The notes under the pieces were generated by a model. It was not told where the DNA came from. It worked only from the letters and a program-made list of their open reading frames with translations, and ran no database searches. Position numbers and translations under genes: made by a program. A stretch of DNA of 64,000 bases from Metarhizium brunneum (Eukaryota > Ascomycota > Sordariomycetes > Hypocreales > Clavicipitaceae). Numbering within the stretch: position 1 is the first letter of the stretch; every line of letters begins with the position of its first letter. This document shows, piece after piece, positions 42,696 to 51,528 of the stretch. The stretch spans positions 3,596,001 through 3,660,000 of the forward strand of contig NC_089424.1 in the NCBI RefSeq assembly GCF_013426205.1. Direction: 5' to 3'.

Positions 42696-44228
42696 ATGTC
42701 TTGGAACATGTTGCCTCGCCAGATTAGGAACGACGTCTTGGCGCGCGTCGTGGAAACTGCGTACAGCAACGACGAACCCCTTGCTGGGTACGCAAGCGTC
42801 TCCCGAGATTGGCAGGCCTTCTTCGAACAGCACACGTTCTGCTCCCTGGACGTCACGCCAGGCGATCTCGACATGTTCGAGACGTCGTTCCAAGAGCCAG
42901 GACGGAAGAGATGCCTCCGGCGCGTCGGCCTGGTGCTCGACCTCCCCCAACACCCGCCGATCCGACTTCATAACGACCAGGGCGCCACAGAGGAGGAAAC
43001 AGCCCTGCTGCTGATGCGGAGGATCTGGGGCGGCGGGCCCCGTGACTCCTTTTATCCTCCCGAGCTGAGCCATCAAAAGACGCTGGACGACATGGCCCTC
43101 GTCTCCGGCATCTCCTCTCTCTTTGGCATCTTGGCGGCCTGGACACGACACCAAGTCTCGAGCCACGGCGTGGCCCTCGAAATCATCGCAGACTCAAAGA
43201 GCTATTGGCAAAAGATGGCGGAAAGAATGCGAAGATACGGCGGAATACCGGCCACCCCTGGGATGCCCGTACCGGGCCCGTGGGTATTGAGCAGCACGCA
43301 GTTCCCAGCCGCGTTTTTCTCCTTGTCACAGTATGACTGGCAAGGGCCCGTCTGCGCTGCCCAAGAAGACTTCAATTTCGAACTCGGCTTGAATCACGGA
43401 GGCGCGCCCATGGAGCCGACGAGGTCGTCCGCGACGAGAGGCTGCCGGCAGTGGTTCCCCAGCGTCAGCGTCATCTCGGCCATGTCTGTCCTGCGCAGGA
43501 CTGTTCGACGCTTCCACCCCGACGCCCTAGGTGCCATTATTTGGAGTCTGCCCTGCCTTCGGATGTTGGACTGGCAGCTCCGGCCACTGGTGGCGTGCAA
43601 GAGCAAGCGTCCGCTTGACCTCGACATTGTCCACGTACTGTTCTCTCTGCCCATGTCGCTGCGACACTTGCATATTACCCAGGTGCACACGTATTTCCTC
43701 CGGTACTGGCGTGGGGATTACGAACCCGACGGCGTGTTGTTCAGAATCCTTTGGTACAGGCTCTCTGAGCTCAAGAGCCTCTCTCTCGAATACGATGGCC
43801 ACACGCTTGAGTCCTACATGGCGAACAGTACCACACTGTGGCCAAACCTGGAGAGCCTTATTTTGTCGGCAAAAGGATCCATAGGGGACAGCCCGACCCA
43901 CGACTTGAACCGTCTGGTGCGGAACGCCGTCTACATGCTGCTGCGAACGCCCAGGCTGCGGTCCATGATGCTGTACGACACCACTGGTCATGGCGTTGGC
44001 TGCTTCACCTGCCGATTTGAGGAGGATACGCTTGCTCTTAGATTCAAGTGCAGTTGGTTCTTTGTCCCGGACGCGGACTCGATGGCATCTTGGCGGGACA
44101 TGGCGGTAGCACTGGGAATCGAAAATATCTCATGGGATTCTGAGATTGCGGACATTTCTCACATCATAGAGTACATAAACGGGGTTCGGATCAGAATTCC
44201 AATATTGATGGGGGGGGATGAATTATGA
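42696..44228 (+). CDS. F-box-like protein with DUF6546-type C-terminus
   Basis: Single exon, 510 aa. The N-terminus (MSWNMLPRQIRNDVLARVVE, then LAGYASVSRDWQAFFEQHTF) is an F-box-like motif, the part that would bind Skp1 in an SCF ubiquitin ligase. The middle has scattered leucine-rich strands (SLPCLRMLDWQLRPL, LPMSLRHLHITQVHTYFL, LWPNLESLILSAKGSI). The end has TLALRFKCSWFFVPDADSMASWRDMAVALG, broken here into family pieces FKCSWFFVPD and WRDMAVALG typical of the expanded DUF6546 group. These groups vary in copy number between fungal species, and this copy lies in a gene-poor stretch. Substrate unknown; full length and intact. Confidence 0.82.
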   Translation: MSWNMLPRQIRNDVLARVVETAYSNDEPLAGYASVSRDWQAFFEQHTFCSLDVTPGDLDMFETSFQEPGRKRCLRRVGLVLDLPQHPPIRLHNDQGATEEETALLLMRRIWGGGPRDSFYPPELSHQKTLDDMALVSGISSLFGILAAWTRHQVSSHGVALEIIADSKSYWQKMAERMRRYGGIPATPGMPVPGPWVLSSTQFPAAFFSLSQYDWQGPVCAAQEDFNFELGLNHGGAPMEPTRSSATRGCRQWFPSVSVISAMSVLRRTVRRFHPDALGAIIWSLPCLRMLDWQLRPLVACKSKRPLDLDIVHVLFSLPMSLRHLHITQVHTYFLRYWRGDYEPDGVLFRILWYRLSELKSLSLEYDGHTLESYMANSTTLWPNLESLILSAKGSIGDSPTHDLNRLVRNAVYMLLRTPRLRSMMLYDTTGHGVGCFTCRFEEDTLALRFKCSWFFVPDADSMASWRDMAVALGIENISWDSEIADISHIIEYINGVRIRIPILMGGDEL

Positions 44229-46333
44229 TCAATTCCATCTGCAGAAGCTGTCCACGAGGCTCATGTATGGGCCCAGTCTCGGACAACGATTGTAAAGTAT
44301 ACTACACAGAGGCAAAGCTTCGGTTTATTACTTATTGTCCCTCGATAGATGGCTTCAATCGGGGACCACTGTTCAATTCGATTCATAGCTACCCAATCGT
44401 GACGTTAGCATTCTATATTCAAGTTTAACATTGCTTTGGTTCAGTATCATGCGTGAATAACAAGATAGACCTTTAGCCAGTGCAGGTGGGCAATCTCTCC
44501 TCTGCCTTTGGTAGCTTGACGCTTCAATTTCCAGCTTTCGTAATTAACTGGCCTGGCTTTATTTGTCCATGTTGATGCTGCTATTCAATGAACCGCAGCG
44601 AGTCAGGGGAGAGATGAAAACCATTGACTCCTTACGGGCCTCCCAAGTACGGAAATGTCAGCTCCCCCTTTCCAGCGAAAGTAGCCTCCAGGTAACTACT
44701 TGACTAGCAATCAAATCTTGCATGCCTATTTTCATAGCTTGACGGATCCATTCATACATGCATACAGTCTTGAAACTTGCACCGTACAATTTGTCAATTC
44801 GCTGAGCTAATTGACCGAATGGCACGGCTACTGTAGTGGCGGAACGCAATGCTATACTCTTTCTGCCGCTACTTCAAAAGCTTGTTTGAAGTCAAAGAAG
44901 CCCTGGGCATTTCGAATGTCTGGCACCATGCGATTCAATATTGGGAATCGAGTTACCCAGTGCATAGCGTCGTCGTCTGGCGCTCCGTCTCCAATGATGC
45001 AACAAGGATGAGGTATCACAAGAGGAAGACCTGTCTTGGTGATGGCTTTTCCAAAAAAAAAAAAAAATTCGTTTGCCCCTTTCGATGTCGTGAAACCTTA
45101 GCCATTAGACCGAGGTGGATGTGCAGCCATAAATGTCGGCGAGGTGGAATATCCTCCACTCTGCGAGACTACCCTCCCAGATGAAATAAAGTGAAGAGGA
45201 ATTCGCTTCGGAAGCGCTATCCCTGCCGAGAGTGCGAGGAAATATCGTTTGCACCTCGGACAGATTGATAAGAGTCGAGACATTGCATACACATGTGTTG
45301 TTGGGGAAATTTTGTAACAGAGTAGCTGTAATTGTCATATTTAAATGGACAATTGTCCCTCAGCCCCAGCATATGTAATCCGATCAACATTCTCCCCCAG
45401 GAAATTAATCTCTGTCAAAGATAATCCTACATATAGCAGAACTTGTCAGGCTACCCAGGCATACAGTAACCTTTTCACCATGCATAACCTGAGGTGAGAA
45501 ACCAGGCGGTACAGCTGTACAGTGCACTCTGAAGACACTAGCACCGGCCAGCAAGACTGCCAGTATTTCCGGTCCGAGAAACCCCGGTGCTCCAGCTAGG
45601 AGGAATTTGACGTCTTTTTTTCGCGTGTTGTAACTACTCTCGGCGGGCAGTGAGCCTCTTTCTTTGCTGATCAGGTCCGCCATTTCCCGCAAACTGCTGG
45701 CTTGGTGAAAAATTATATAGCGGTGAGGTTTGCCTCGCGCGGATATTGCGGACGCCGGCGGCAGGGGCCGGGCTGAAGCCGAAGTTGGAGACCCAGATGC
45801 CGGCCGGCGCCCAGCAGCGACGAGGCGAGAGTCGGCATTGGCACCGGGCCAGAAATCTCAAGGCTACTTAAGTATATTGCGCATGGAGTGGGGCGTGGGC
45901 TTTGTCTTCCATCACACGACCGCCGTCAACATAAAACTGTGCGTACAACAGTTAGTGTTTTGCTCCAAAGTCAATCAGGAGTCAATACATCCCGCGGCCA
46001 ACGCAACCCATACTTTGCAAATTTCAGCCCAATACCCACGAACACACAAAACACGCAATTGCACACTCAAAAAAGGGCACAAATTCCCATCCAAAGACAT
46101 GTTGACCCTCGCCATCCCAGGCTGCCGGCCTTCCACGCACTGTCTCGCGAGGCAAACTCCACACGATCCAAGGCGCAAGCCACGACATACGCATCCGGCG
46201 ACTGCCTACGTCAGCTGCCAAACTGCATAGCTACAACGCCGGTGGCCAAACCAGAAGAAAAATCACTTGACACAAAGCATATATATATACCACATCACCG
46301 CACCAGTCACCGCACACGCGCGCGCTTCCCGCG
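44229..46333. other. 2.1-kb spacer with a possible gene relic
   Basis: AT-rich in places, with an A15 run at about 45052-45067. The minus strand at 45420-45615 recalls the N-terminus of an NmrA-like reductase (separate entry). A TATA-like run catatatatatacc at about 46278-46291 lies 45-55 bp before the next gene. Nothing else recognised. Confidence 0.45.
45420..45615 (-). pseudogene. Possible remnant of an NmrA/isoflavone-reductase-like N-terminus
   Basis: The minus frame reads DVKFLLAGAPGFLGPEILAV, which resembles the dinucleotide-binding GxxGxxG start of fungal NmrA-like NAD(P)H-binding proteins. It is followed by LLAGASVFRVHC and VTVCLGSLTSSA in positions where such proteins have their second strand and loop. 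The frame stops soon after (at 45405) and no further reductase blocks are seen. Short and degenerate; similarity could be chance. Confidence 0.3.
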
Positions 46334-46963
46334 ATGCCCGTTACCGAGTTCGCCATCATCTGCCTCCGCGGCGGCGGCTTCGACGAGCTCGACTTCCTCG
46401 AGGCGCTCATGGAGGTGCAGGAGATCCAGGACAGCTGGACGCGCGTCAACCACCCGTACAACCTGGAGCCCAACAGCAACCTGAGCAGCATGTACATTGA
46501 GCACAGCGACCGGCCGTCGCTGCTCATCACGGCGCCGTGGGACTCGCCCGAGGACCACGGCGAATGGATCCGGTCCACCGACAACCAGATGTGCAACGCC
46601 AAGCTGGCGCACTACATCAAGCCCGGGTGCAGCTCGGCGCTGCTGCAGCACCTGAGCCCGGCCGGCAAGGACGAGCAGCTGCGGCGCGCGTTCCTGAACA
46701 AGGACAGCTTCAGCGTCGCCAGGGTCACGGTCGAGCCCGGGGTCAAGCGGGACAAGCTACAGGAGGCGTACGAGAGGGAGGAGAGGGACGTGGATCTCAT
46801 GGAGGGGGATCAGAAGCTCTGGGCGGGGTGGAGGATCGAGAAGCGCGATGGGAACGAGGAGCTGGTTGTGTTTTGGACCGACGAGGTGCCCGAGGGGACG
46901 GTGCAGAAGCTTATTGCCTTGGGGGACGGGAGTGAGCAGAGGCGCTTCAGGCACGTCGTGTAG
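46334..46963 (+). CDS. Conserved small protein, predicted dimeric alpha/beta-barrel (ABM-like)
   Basis: Single exon, 209 aa, strongly GC-rich. No signal peptide or membrane segment. The N-terminal half (TEFAIICLRGGGFDELDFLE, then SSMYIEHSDRPSLLITAPWD, then EDHGEWIRSTDNQMCNAKL) has the strand-helix-strand pattern and the ITAPWDSPEDHGEWI signature-like stretch of ABM/ferredoxin-like barrel proteins; the second half repeats the pattern (FSVARVTVEPGVKRDKLQEA and LVVFWTDEVPEG). Two tandem barrel halves are likely. Members include monooxygenase-like and purely structural proteins, so no reaction can be assigned. A TATA-like sequence lies just upstream. Confidence 0.72.
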   Translation: MPVTEFAIICLRGGGFDELDFLEALMEVQEIQDSWTRVNHPYNLEPNSNLSSMYIEHSDRPSLLITAPWDSPEDHGEWIRSTDNQMCNAKLAHYIKPGCSSALLQHLSPAGKDEQLRRAFLNKDSFSVARVTVEPGVKRDKLQEAYEREERDVDLMEGDQKLWAGWRIEKRDGNEELVVFWTDEVPEGTVQKLIALGDGSEQRRFRHVV

Positions 46964-47279
46964 GAGCAAGTTTTTTCATCTGTATCGTGCTTCTTCCCTC
47001 TTTTGTTTGTCTTCACTTCGTTGTTGGCAGTCGGCGCAGAACATGGCACGTTGCTACTGTGGTGGGGGGCGAAACCGTTTCGACATGTAGTTCTTGGTAG
47101 TGTGCTTCAAAAATCGTCCTTGTTCAGCTCTATTCGAGTGCCGCGCATTCTGAGCACATGAAATGCAAAGGTATCCCGAGACGCCCATTCGTGCATGTAG
47201 ATTCCTTTTTTTGGTTTAATCCATCACCGTCCGCTTTCCTCCCGGCAGCCCATTTCCTCGCTTTACCGCATCGTCATGC
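46964..47279. other. Convergent spacer before RPL38
   Basis: 316 bp between two facing stop codons; 3' UTRs of both genes. No other feature seen. Confidence 0.55.
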
Positions 47280-47847
47280 TTAGTTCTTCTTCTTGCCAAC
47301 CTCGGCGATGCTCAGGTCTGCAAAATGGCACGTTAGTAAATAGTGGCCGGGGTCACACTTTGCCGTCGCCGATTCGCCCGATGGATAGGAAATTTCCCCC
47401 AACGAGTTCACAGGACGAAAACACGGTCTGGGAGAGGGCAATTCGGCGCGTACTGGGAGGCAGGCTCTGCTTCAACTTCTCGGCCTTGTCGGTGTCCTTG
47501 AGCACCAGGGTGTACAGGTGAGTCTGGCAGCGGACCTTGAACTTGATGTTGTTGGACTTCTTGTTCTTCTTGATCCGCGCGGCTGCAAAATTTCAACAGT
47601 TAGAATTCAATTCCCACACACGCAAATAGGGCGTTCTAATATCCCCGTAATGTCAAGTAATTCACGGGGGCGGGCGTTCGCGTTCAACTACTGGCAAAGA
47701 AACATACAGGAAGCGTCCTTCCGACGGCAGATCTCGATGAACTGCACATATCTCGTTAGTCATGTAACAAAAAAAATCTCACATTCGTCAGACGCAATTG
47801 AGGAACTGCAAACGCACCTTCTTGATATCGGCGACCTCACGAGGCAT
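47280..47847 (-). CDS. RPL38: 60S ribosomal protein eL38
   Basis: Four exons on the minus strand: 47847-47818 ([10 protein letters not shown]), 47741-47708 ([11 protein letters not shown]), 47582-47454 and 47317-47280; 76 aa. Blocks [20 protein letters not shown] and [20 protein letters not shown] identify eL38, and the end [11 protein letters not shown] is usual. Introns are 76, 125 and 136 bp, a typical dense-intron arrangement for a fungal ribosomal-protein gene. eL38 sits on the surface of the large subunit. Every junction is GT-AG and keeps frame. Divergent from the 48297 gene across 449 bp. Confidence 0.95.
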
Positions 47848-48296
47848 TTTGGCGGTAGTTCGATAGGTCTGTCTGTACAGAGTCTTGACAAGGCACGAGT
47901 TGCGGAATCGATGGATTTTGGAGAATTAATTTTGTGCGCTGCTTTCTCGCGGGGGCCGCGCACAGACCAATGGGGACAATGTCGGGTACGTACCGTGAGG
48001 CTGGTGGCATGCAAAGTGGGGCCAAAGTGTGGCGTGTGGCTGTCGCAGGGGATCGACTGAATGGCATGGCGAGGCAACGGGCTTAGAACTGATGCGCCAC
48101 GTAGCTTTTCGCCCAGGCGACGTCACCACTGCGAATCACGTCAAGTAGACACCGTTCCAATATAACTTACTAAATATATACTGTCCCCTTTGACAAAATC
48201 GCAGTGCATATTATTTCTTCACAATTTTTGCGATTCTCTTTCTGGTTGAGAACACAGAAGATCAGTGTCGTCTAGGACCACCTACCCGGCATCAAG
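47848..48296. promoter_or_regulatory. Divergent promoter region of RPL38 and the 87-aa protein
   Basis: 449 bp between two start codons pointing apart, so it carries both promoters. AT-rich around 48150-48220 (aaatatata). A plus-strand open frame at 47518-48060 crosses into it but follows RPL38 exons in antisense and is not a gene. Confidence 0.55.
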
Positions 48297-48736
48297 ATGC
48301 CAACACCACTGGACAATGCGATGAGGTCAAAGGTACGGACTGAAGTGGAGTTTGGGACGGGATGTACGGTTTCCTGTAATTTTTTATATACATTCGCTAA
48401 CTGTAGTTAGAACATGGTGCTTGGTGAGCCATTTATTTCTGCTATCACCATGTACCACTAACCATGCGCAGCGTTTGGGGGCGCGGTTGTTGCGGCCGCC
48501 GTGTGGACAATATGGGGCACCGATATGTTTCCTGCAGAACCAGACCCAACAGGTGACCCCGAGAGTTGGACTCGAGAGGAAATGAGAAGGTGGTTGGCGG
48601 CTGTAAGTACCACGAGTTCATCAGCCATATATAGACTGATACTTCTCTACAGCGGAACCTATTCCCGAGTGAGAGTGATACAAGAGAGCAGTTGCTCCTA
48701 CGAATCCAGGCCAACATGAGAATTGATAGGAAATAA
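48297..48736 (+). CDS. Small single-pass membrane protein with SAP/HeH-like C-terminal motif, microexon gene
   Basis: Four exons, 48297-48332, 48411-48423, 48472-48602 and 48653-48736; 87 aa. Exon 2 is only 13 nt (N-M-V-L plus one base). After MPTPLDNAMRSK come a short hydrophobic segment (MVLAFGGAVVAAAVWTIW), a charged DPTGDPESWTREEMRRWLAA stretch and a LFPSESDTREQLLLRI helix-extension-helix pattern recalling SAP/HeH motifs. Small conserved proteins with this MFPxExDPTGDP pattern occur in many filamentous ascomycetes; function is unknown to me. The acceptor at 48409-48410 is chosen over 48405-48406 because only it keeps the frame into the hydrophobic segment. Tail-anchor-like orientation is possible. 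Confidence 0.75.
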
Positions 48737-49188
48737 GACGCAGGGCTAAAAGGTATTAATATGTACTACATCAATGTTTAATGCATGAATGAGACTTCAT
48801 GATTGACTGTGAAATGAGTACAAAGAAGCTTAGTTCATTATGTGCCAATTAAGTTGTTTATCAGGCAAGGCCCCGTGAAAGTAACACATGCGCCTGGCCG
48901 TACTCAAGCACGAGAACCGTAACTTGCCCCGTCAAACACCATGAAATACACGCATCACAATGCGTTAGAAAGCCAGGAAGATTGGTGATTCAAAATGAAG
49001 AACCCCCCCCAAAAAAAAAAAAAGAGCTAAGAAAAAAGCACTGTCCGCTGGTTTTGCCTCATCGCGGAGGGCCATTGATTATACCACGGAATTCGCATGC
49101 AGTAGATGAGGCATCCTACTTCAACTTGTCTCTTCCCAGAGCCGGCGCGGGCATGCGTTCTGGATGCCATTTCTGAGTAAAATGTCTG
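48737..49188. other. Convergent spacer between the 87-aa gene and the LRR gene
   Basis: 452 bp, AT-rich first half, with an A12 run at about 49010-49023. Presumably 3' UTRs only. No feature recognised. Confidence 0.5.
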
Positions 49189-50218
49189 CTACCAAACCCG
49201 AAGTTTCTTCCCTTTCCGGTATTCCGTTGCCGAAGTGGTAAGCTCCCAGTCACCCCATTTCTTCTCTTCACTGATTCTAGTCACCTGAATCGTCAGCATC
49301 TGTCGTTCTTTGGATACCGCGCACAGAGATTTGAACCAGGCCTTCTCCCGTTTCACATCAGGGCCAGGCGGAGGAATGCACAGTGTCTTGAGCTTGGGAG
49401 CCCAATTTGGATGCGCCAGCAGGGCATCAAAGGAAGCTTGTGTAATCTTGTTTGCAGAGGGGCCGGAAAGCTCTAAATAGGTTATCTTAGGGCAGTTGGA
49501 GAGGAAGGCGATGAGCATGGCGTCAGTCTGGAATTTGCGGCATCCTTGCAGTCTTACGAAACGCAAGCTGGCACGGATACATGCGCGCCAGTCGCACAGT
49601 GGTGCCGGGGGTGAGTTCATTCGCATTGTGCGCGCCATAGCTGACATCTGTATACTGGAACTCGAAGTGTGTTAGGTTGCGGCAGATGCCTGTGCCTATG
49701 GATATAAGCTGCTCGAAATGTCGACTACAGGATGGGACGAACATAAGCCATTTATCACTGTCATGCATGGGGACCATTGGTCCAAAATTTGGAAAGCTTT
49801 CTTACTCAGTCAGGACAAACGAGCTCCCAAAGCCCAGTTTCTTTGTCCGGTGGCCCAGTTTCGTTTGCCAACTTTTCTCCCACTCCGCATCAGACTGAAA
49901 ATAGACTTCCACTTGTCCCTTGGAATCGGGCCGAAGTGCCTGGAAAGCGTTGGCGACCTTCTTGACGGGAGGGGGCGTGTTGGAATCCGCAAGAGCTCCA
50001 ACTGCAGCTGAAGTAGCTCCCGCAGAGTTGTCGGGCGGGTTGGAATCTGCAGGAGCTTCAGCTGCAGCAGGGGAAGCTCCCACAGAGATGACCGGCGGGT
50101 TGGCTATCGACGTTGACGCGTCCTTGGCGACCCCTTTTGTAAAAAAAGATTCTATGCTGAGTTGCTGTGCATTGCTCTCGAGGTGCGAGTTCTTTTTCGT
50201 TGACCGAACAGGCGGCAT
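49189..50218 (-). CDS. LRR-type fungal protein with N-terminal PIP-box-like motif
   Basis: Proposed exons on the minus strand: 50218-49806, 49757-49656 and 49567-49189; 297 aa. Near the N-terminus is Q19-L-S-I22-E-S-F25-F26, which matches the PCNA-interacting (PIP) consensus QxxIxxFF, followed by the basic TKGVAK. Next come a 20-residue tandem repeat (Ala/Pro-rich), a conserved region (NAFQALRPDSKGQ, EWEKSWQTKLGHRTKK, DDKWLMFVPSCSRHFE) and leucine-rich strands (CPKITYLELSG, WAPKLKTLCIPPP). The end is ISEEKKWGDWELTTSA. This order is known to me from an uncharacterised fungal family. The 88-bp second intron is uncertain: the alternative is one frameshift in a longer LRR region, making this a recent pseudogene. 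Confidence 0.6.
49981..50100. repeat. Two-copy 60-bp tandem repeat inside the LRR gene
   Basis: Copies 49981-50040 and 50041-50100, about 80% identical with no indels, both starting tggaatc. Encoded on the minus strand as 20-residue units containing APADSNPP and ALADSNTPP. The unit length is a multiple of three, so copy number can change without breaking the frame. Confidence 0.8.
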
Positions 50219-50392
50219 TGTGCCTCTGGCGCGACAAGATCTGGGATGAGAAGGATGGATTGAGGCTACAAAGGGAACTCGTGATCACGGCAGCATGTCT
50301 GATATTTCCTCCATGCCGTCAAACACCAGATGAAGGACGCGTCCCACTATCAACCAGCCAATCAGTCTCGTTTGTACCTTGATGCTCAAGTA
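50219..50392. other. Promoter side of the LRR gene
   Basis: 174 bp between the LRR start codon and the transposable element, so the element sits close upstream of the gene. No promoter motif recognised. Confidence 0.4.
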
Positions 50393-50811
50393 CAGTGAAC
50401 CGGGCCTATAATAATATACTTCGCGAGGCCCCTCTTATCGTTATTTGGCGACTATCATAAAGGTGCGATTATTATAGGGTATATATCTATATTTGTTATA
50501 AGGTATATTTACAAGGATAGGTTTTTTTTTGACCGCGTTACGGCTAGAAAAACGCGCTGTGCGCCTTAAATGTGGGCCCCTATAGGCCCCTTGTAGGCCT
50601 CACATGTGGGGCCCTATAGGCCTCAGCAGGCCCCTAATAACGACATCTGGATAAAAGCCCTGATTTATATGGTGACTAAGCCTGATGCCTACGATATTAT
50701 TAGTAACCTGAATATTAACGATTTATTAGGGAAAAACCTTAGATGACCGTGAATTATCGTAATAACCTGACTATCGCTAAGATACATGATCGTTGTAGAG
50801 CAGGTTCACTG
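50393..50811. mobile_element. 419-bp MITE of the Tc1/mariner-pogo type
   Basis: Terminal inverted repeats CAGTGAACC (50393-50401) and GGTTCACTG (50803-50811) are perfect 9-mers and are flanked on both sides by the dinucleotide TA (50391-50392 and 50812-50813), the duplication made by Tc1/mariner elements. The inside is AT-rich, without a transposase frame, and has a central set of inverted and tandem words (ggcccctataggcc, 50572-50633). It is therefore a non-autonomous element. Its mobilising transposase would be of the pogo/Fot or related class, judged by the CAGTG end. It inserted 174 bp upstream of the LRR gene. Confidence 0.8.
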
Positions 50812-50813
50812 TA

Positions 50814-51528
50814 CTCTGTATTGCGTTGACAACCTGACATTGCGGGTGGCCCCACTCTCTGCCACTTTTGCTTTTTTAGGCCTGTGCAGAAGAACCGGAC
50901 TGGCTGGGACACTTGAGTTCCAGGTACCTCCCGCGACTTGTGACCCAGGCTTTGGTGGCCATTCAAGATCAGGCTTTGGGCTGGTGAAGACAGTCTGGTT
51001 GCACAATGAGGTGGCAAGTCGTGTTGGCATTTGAGTTTGAGCTCTGTTTTTAATTCCACGTTTCGCACATTTACTCCTATTCAATTAGCCGTTGGCTGTC
51101 GAATCACCACTGTCCTTGGGTAATGATAAATCTCCCCTAGCTGGACTAAGGACTGAGGACCAAACCACCTGGACTCCTCGCACGTGCCGGCTGATGGAGG
51201 AGGCGTTTCGACGACCTGCACCTCAAATTACCAATGACCATCATCCAAACCCTACACGGAAGCGAATTGCGAATCGCCAAATTGCGCCTGCGCGCTGCGC
51301 GCACGAATCAAAAACTCATCATAACTCTCATTCATCTCGACAAGCCGTCACATTCCCGGACCCCGAGTCGGGCGCTCATGTTCTGGCGAACCAGGAATCT
51401 AGCGCATCCTGTGTCAACATCCAGCCTTCAACCATACCCGAAAATCCATGACCTAATAGCCACGACTTCTATGCTGTCAGCAGCTGCGGCAAGCTGATTT
51501 GCGCGCCCGATTTGTTTCTGCCCCAAAC
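50814..51528. other. Promoter region of the 51529 gene
   Basis: 715 bp from the MITE to the next start codon. The sequence just downstream of the MITE is unrelated single-copy-looking DNA. No TATA box found. Confidence 0.5.

Noticed and set aside
47518..48060. 180-codon plus-strand frame over RPL38
   Set aside because: Antisense to well-supported RPL38 exons and ends in its promoter; no family match seen.
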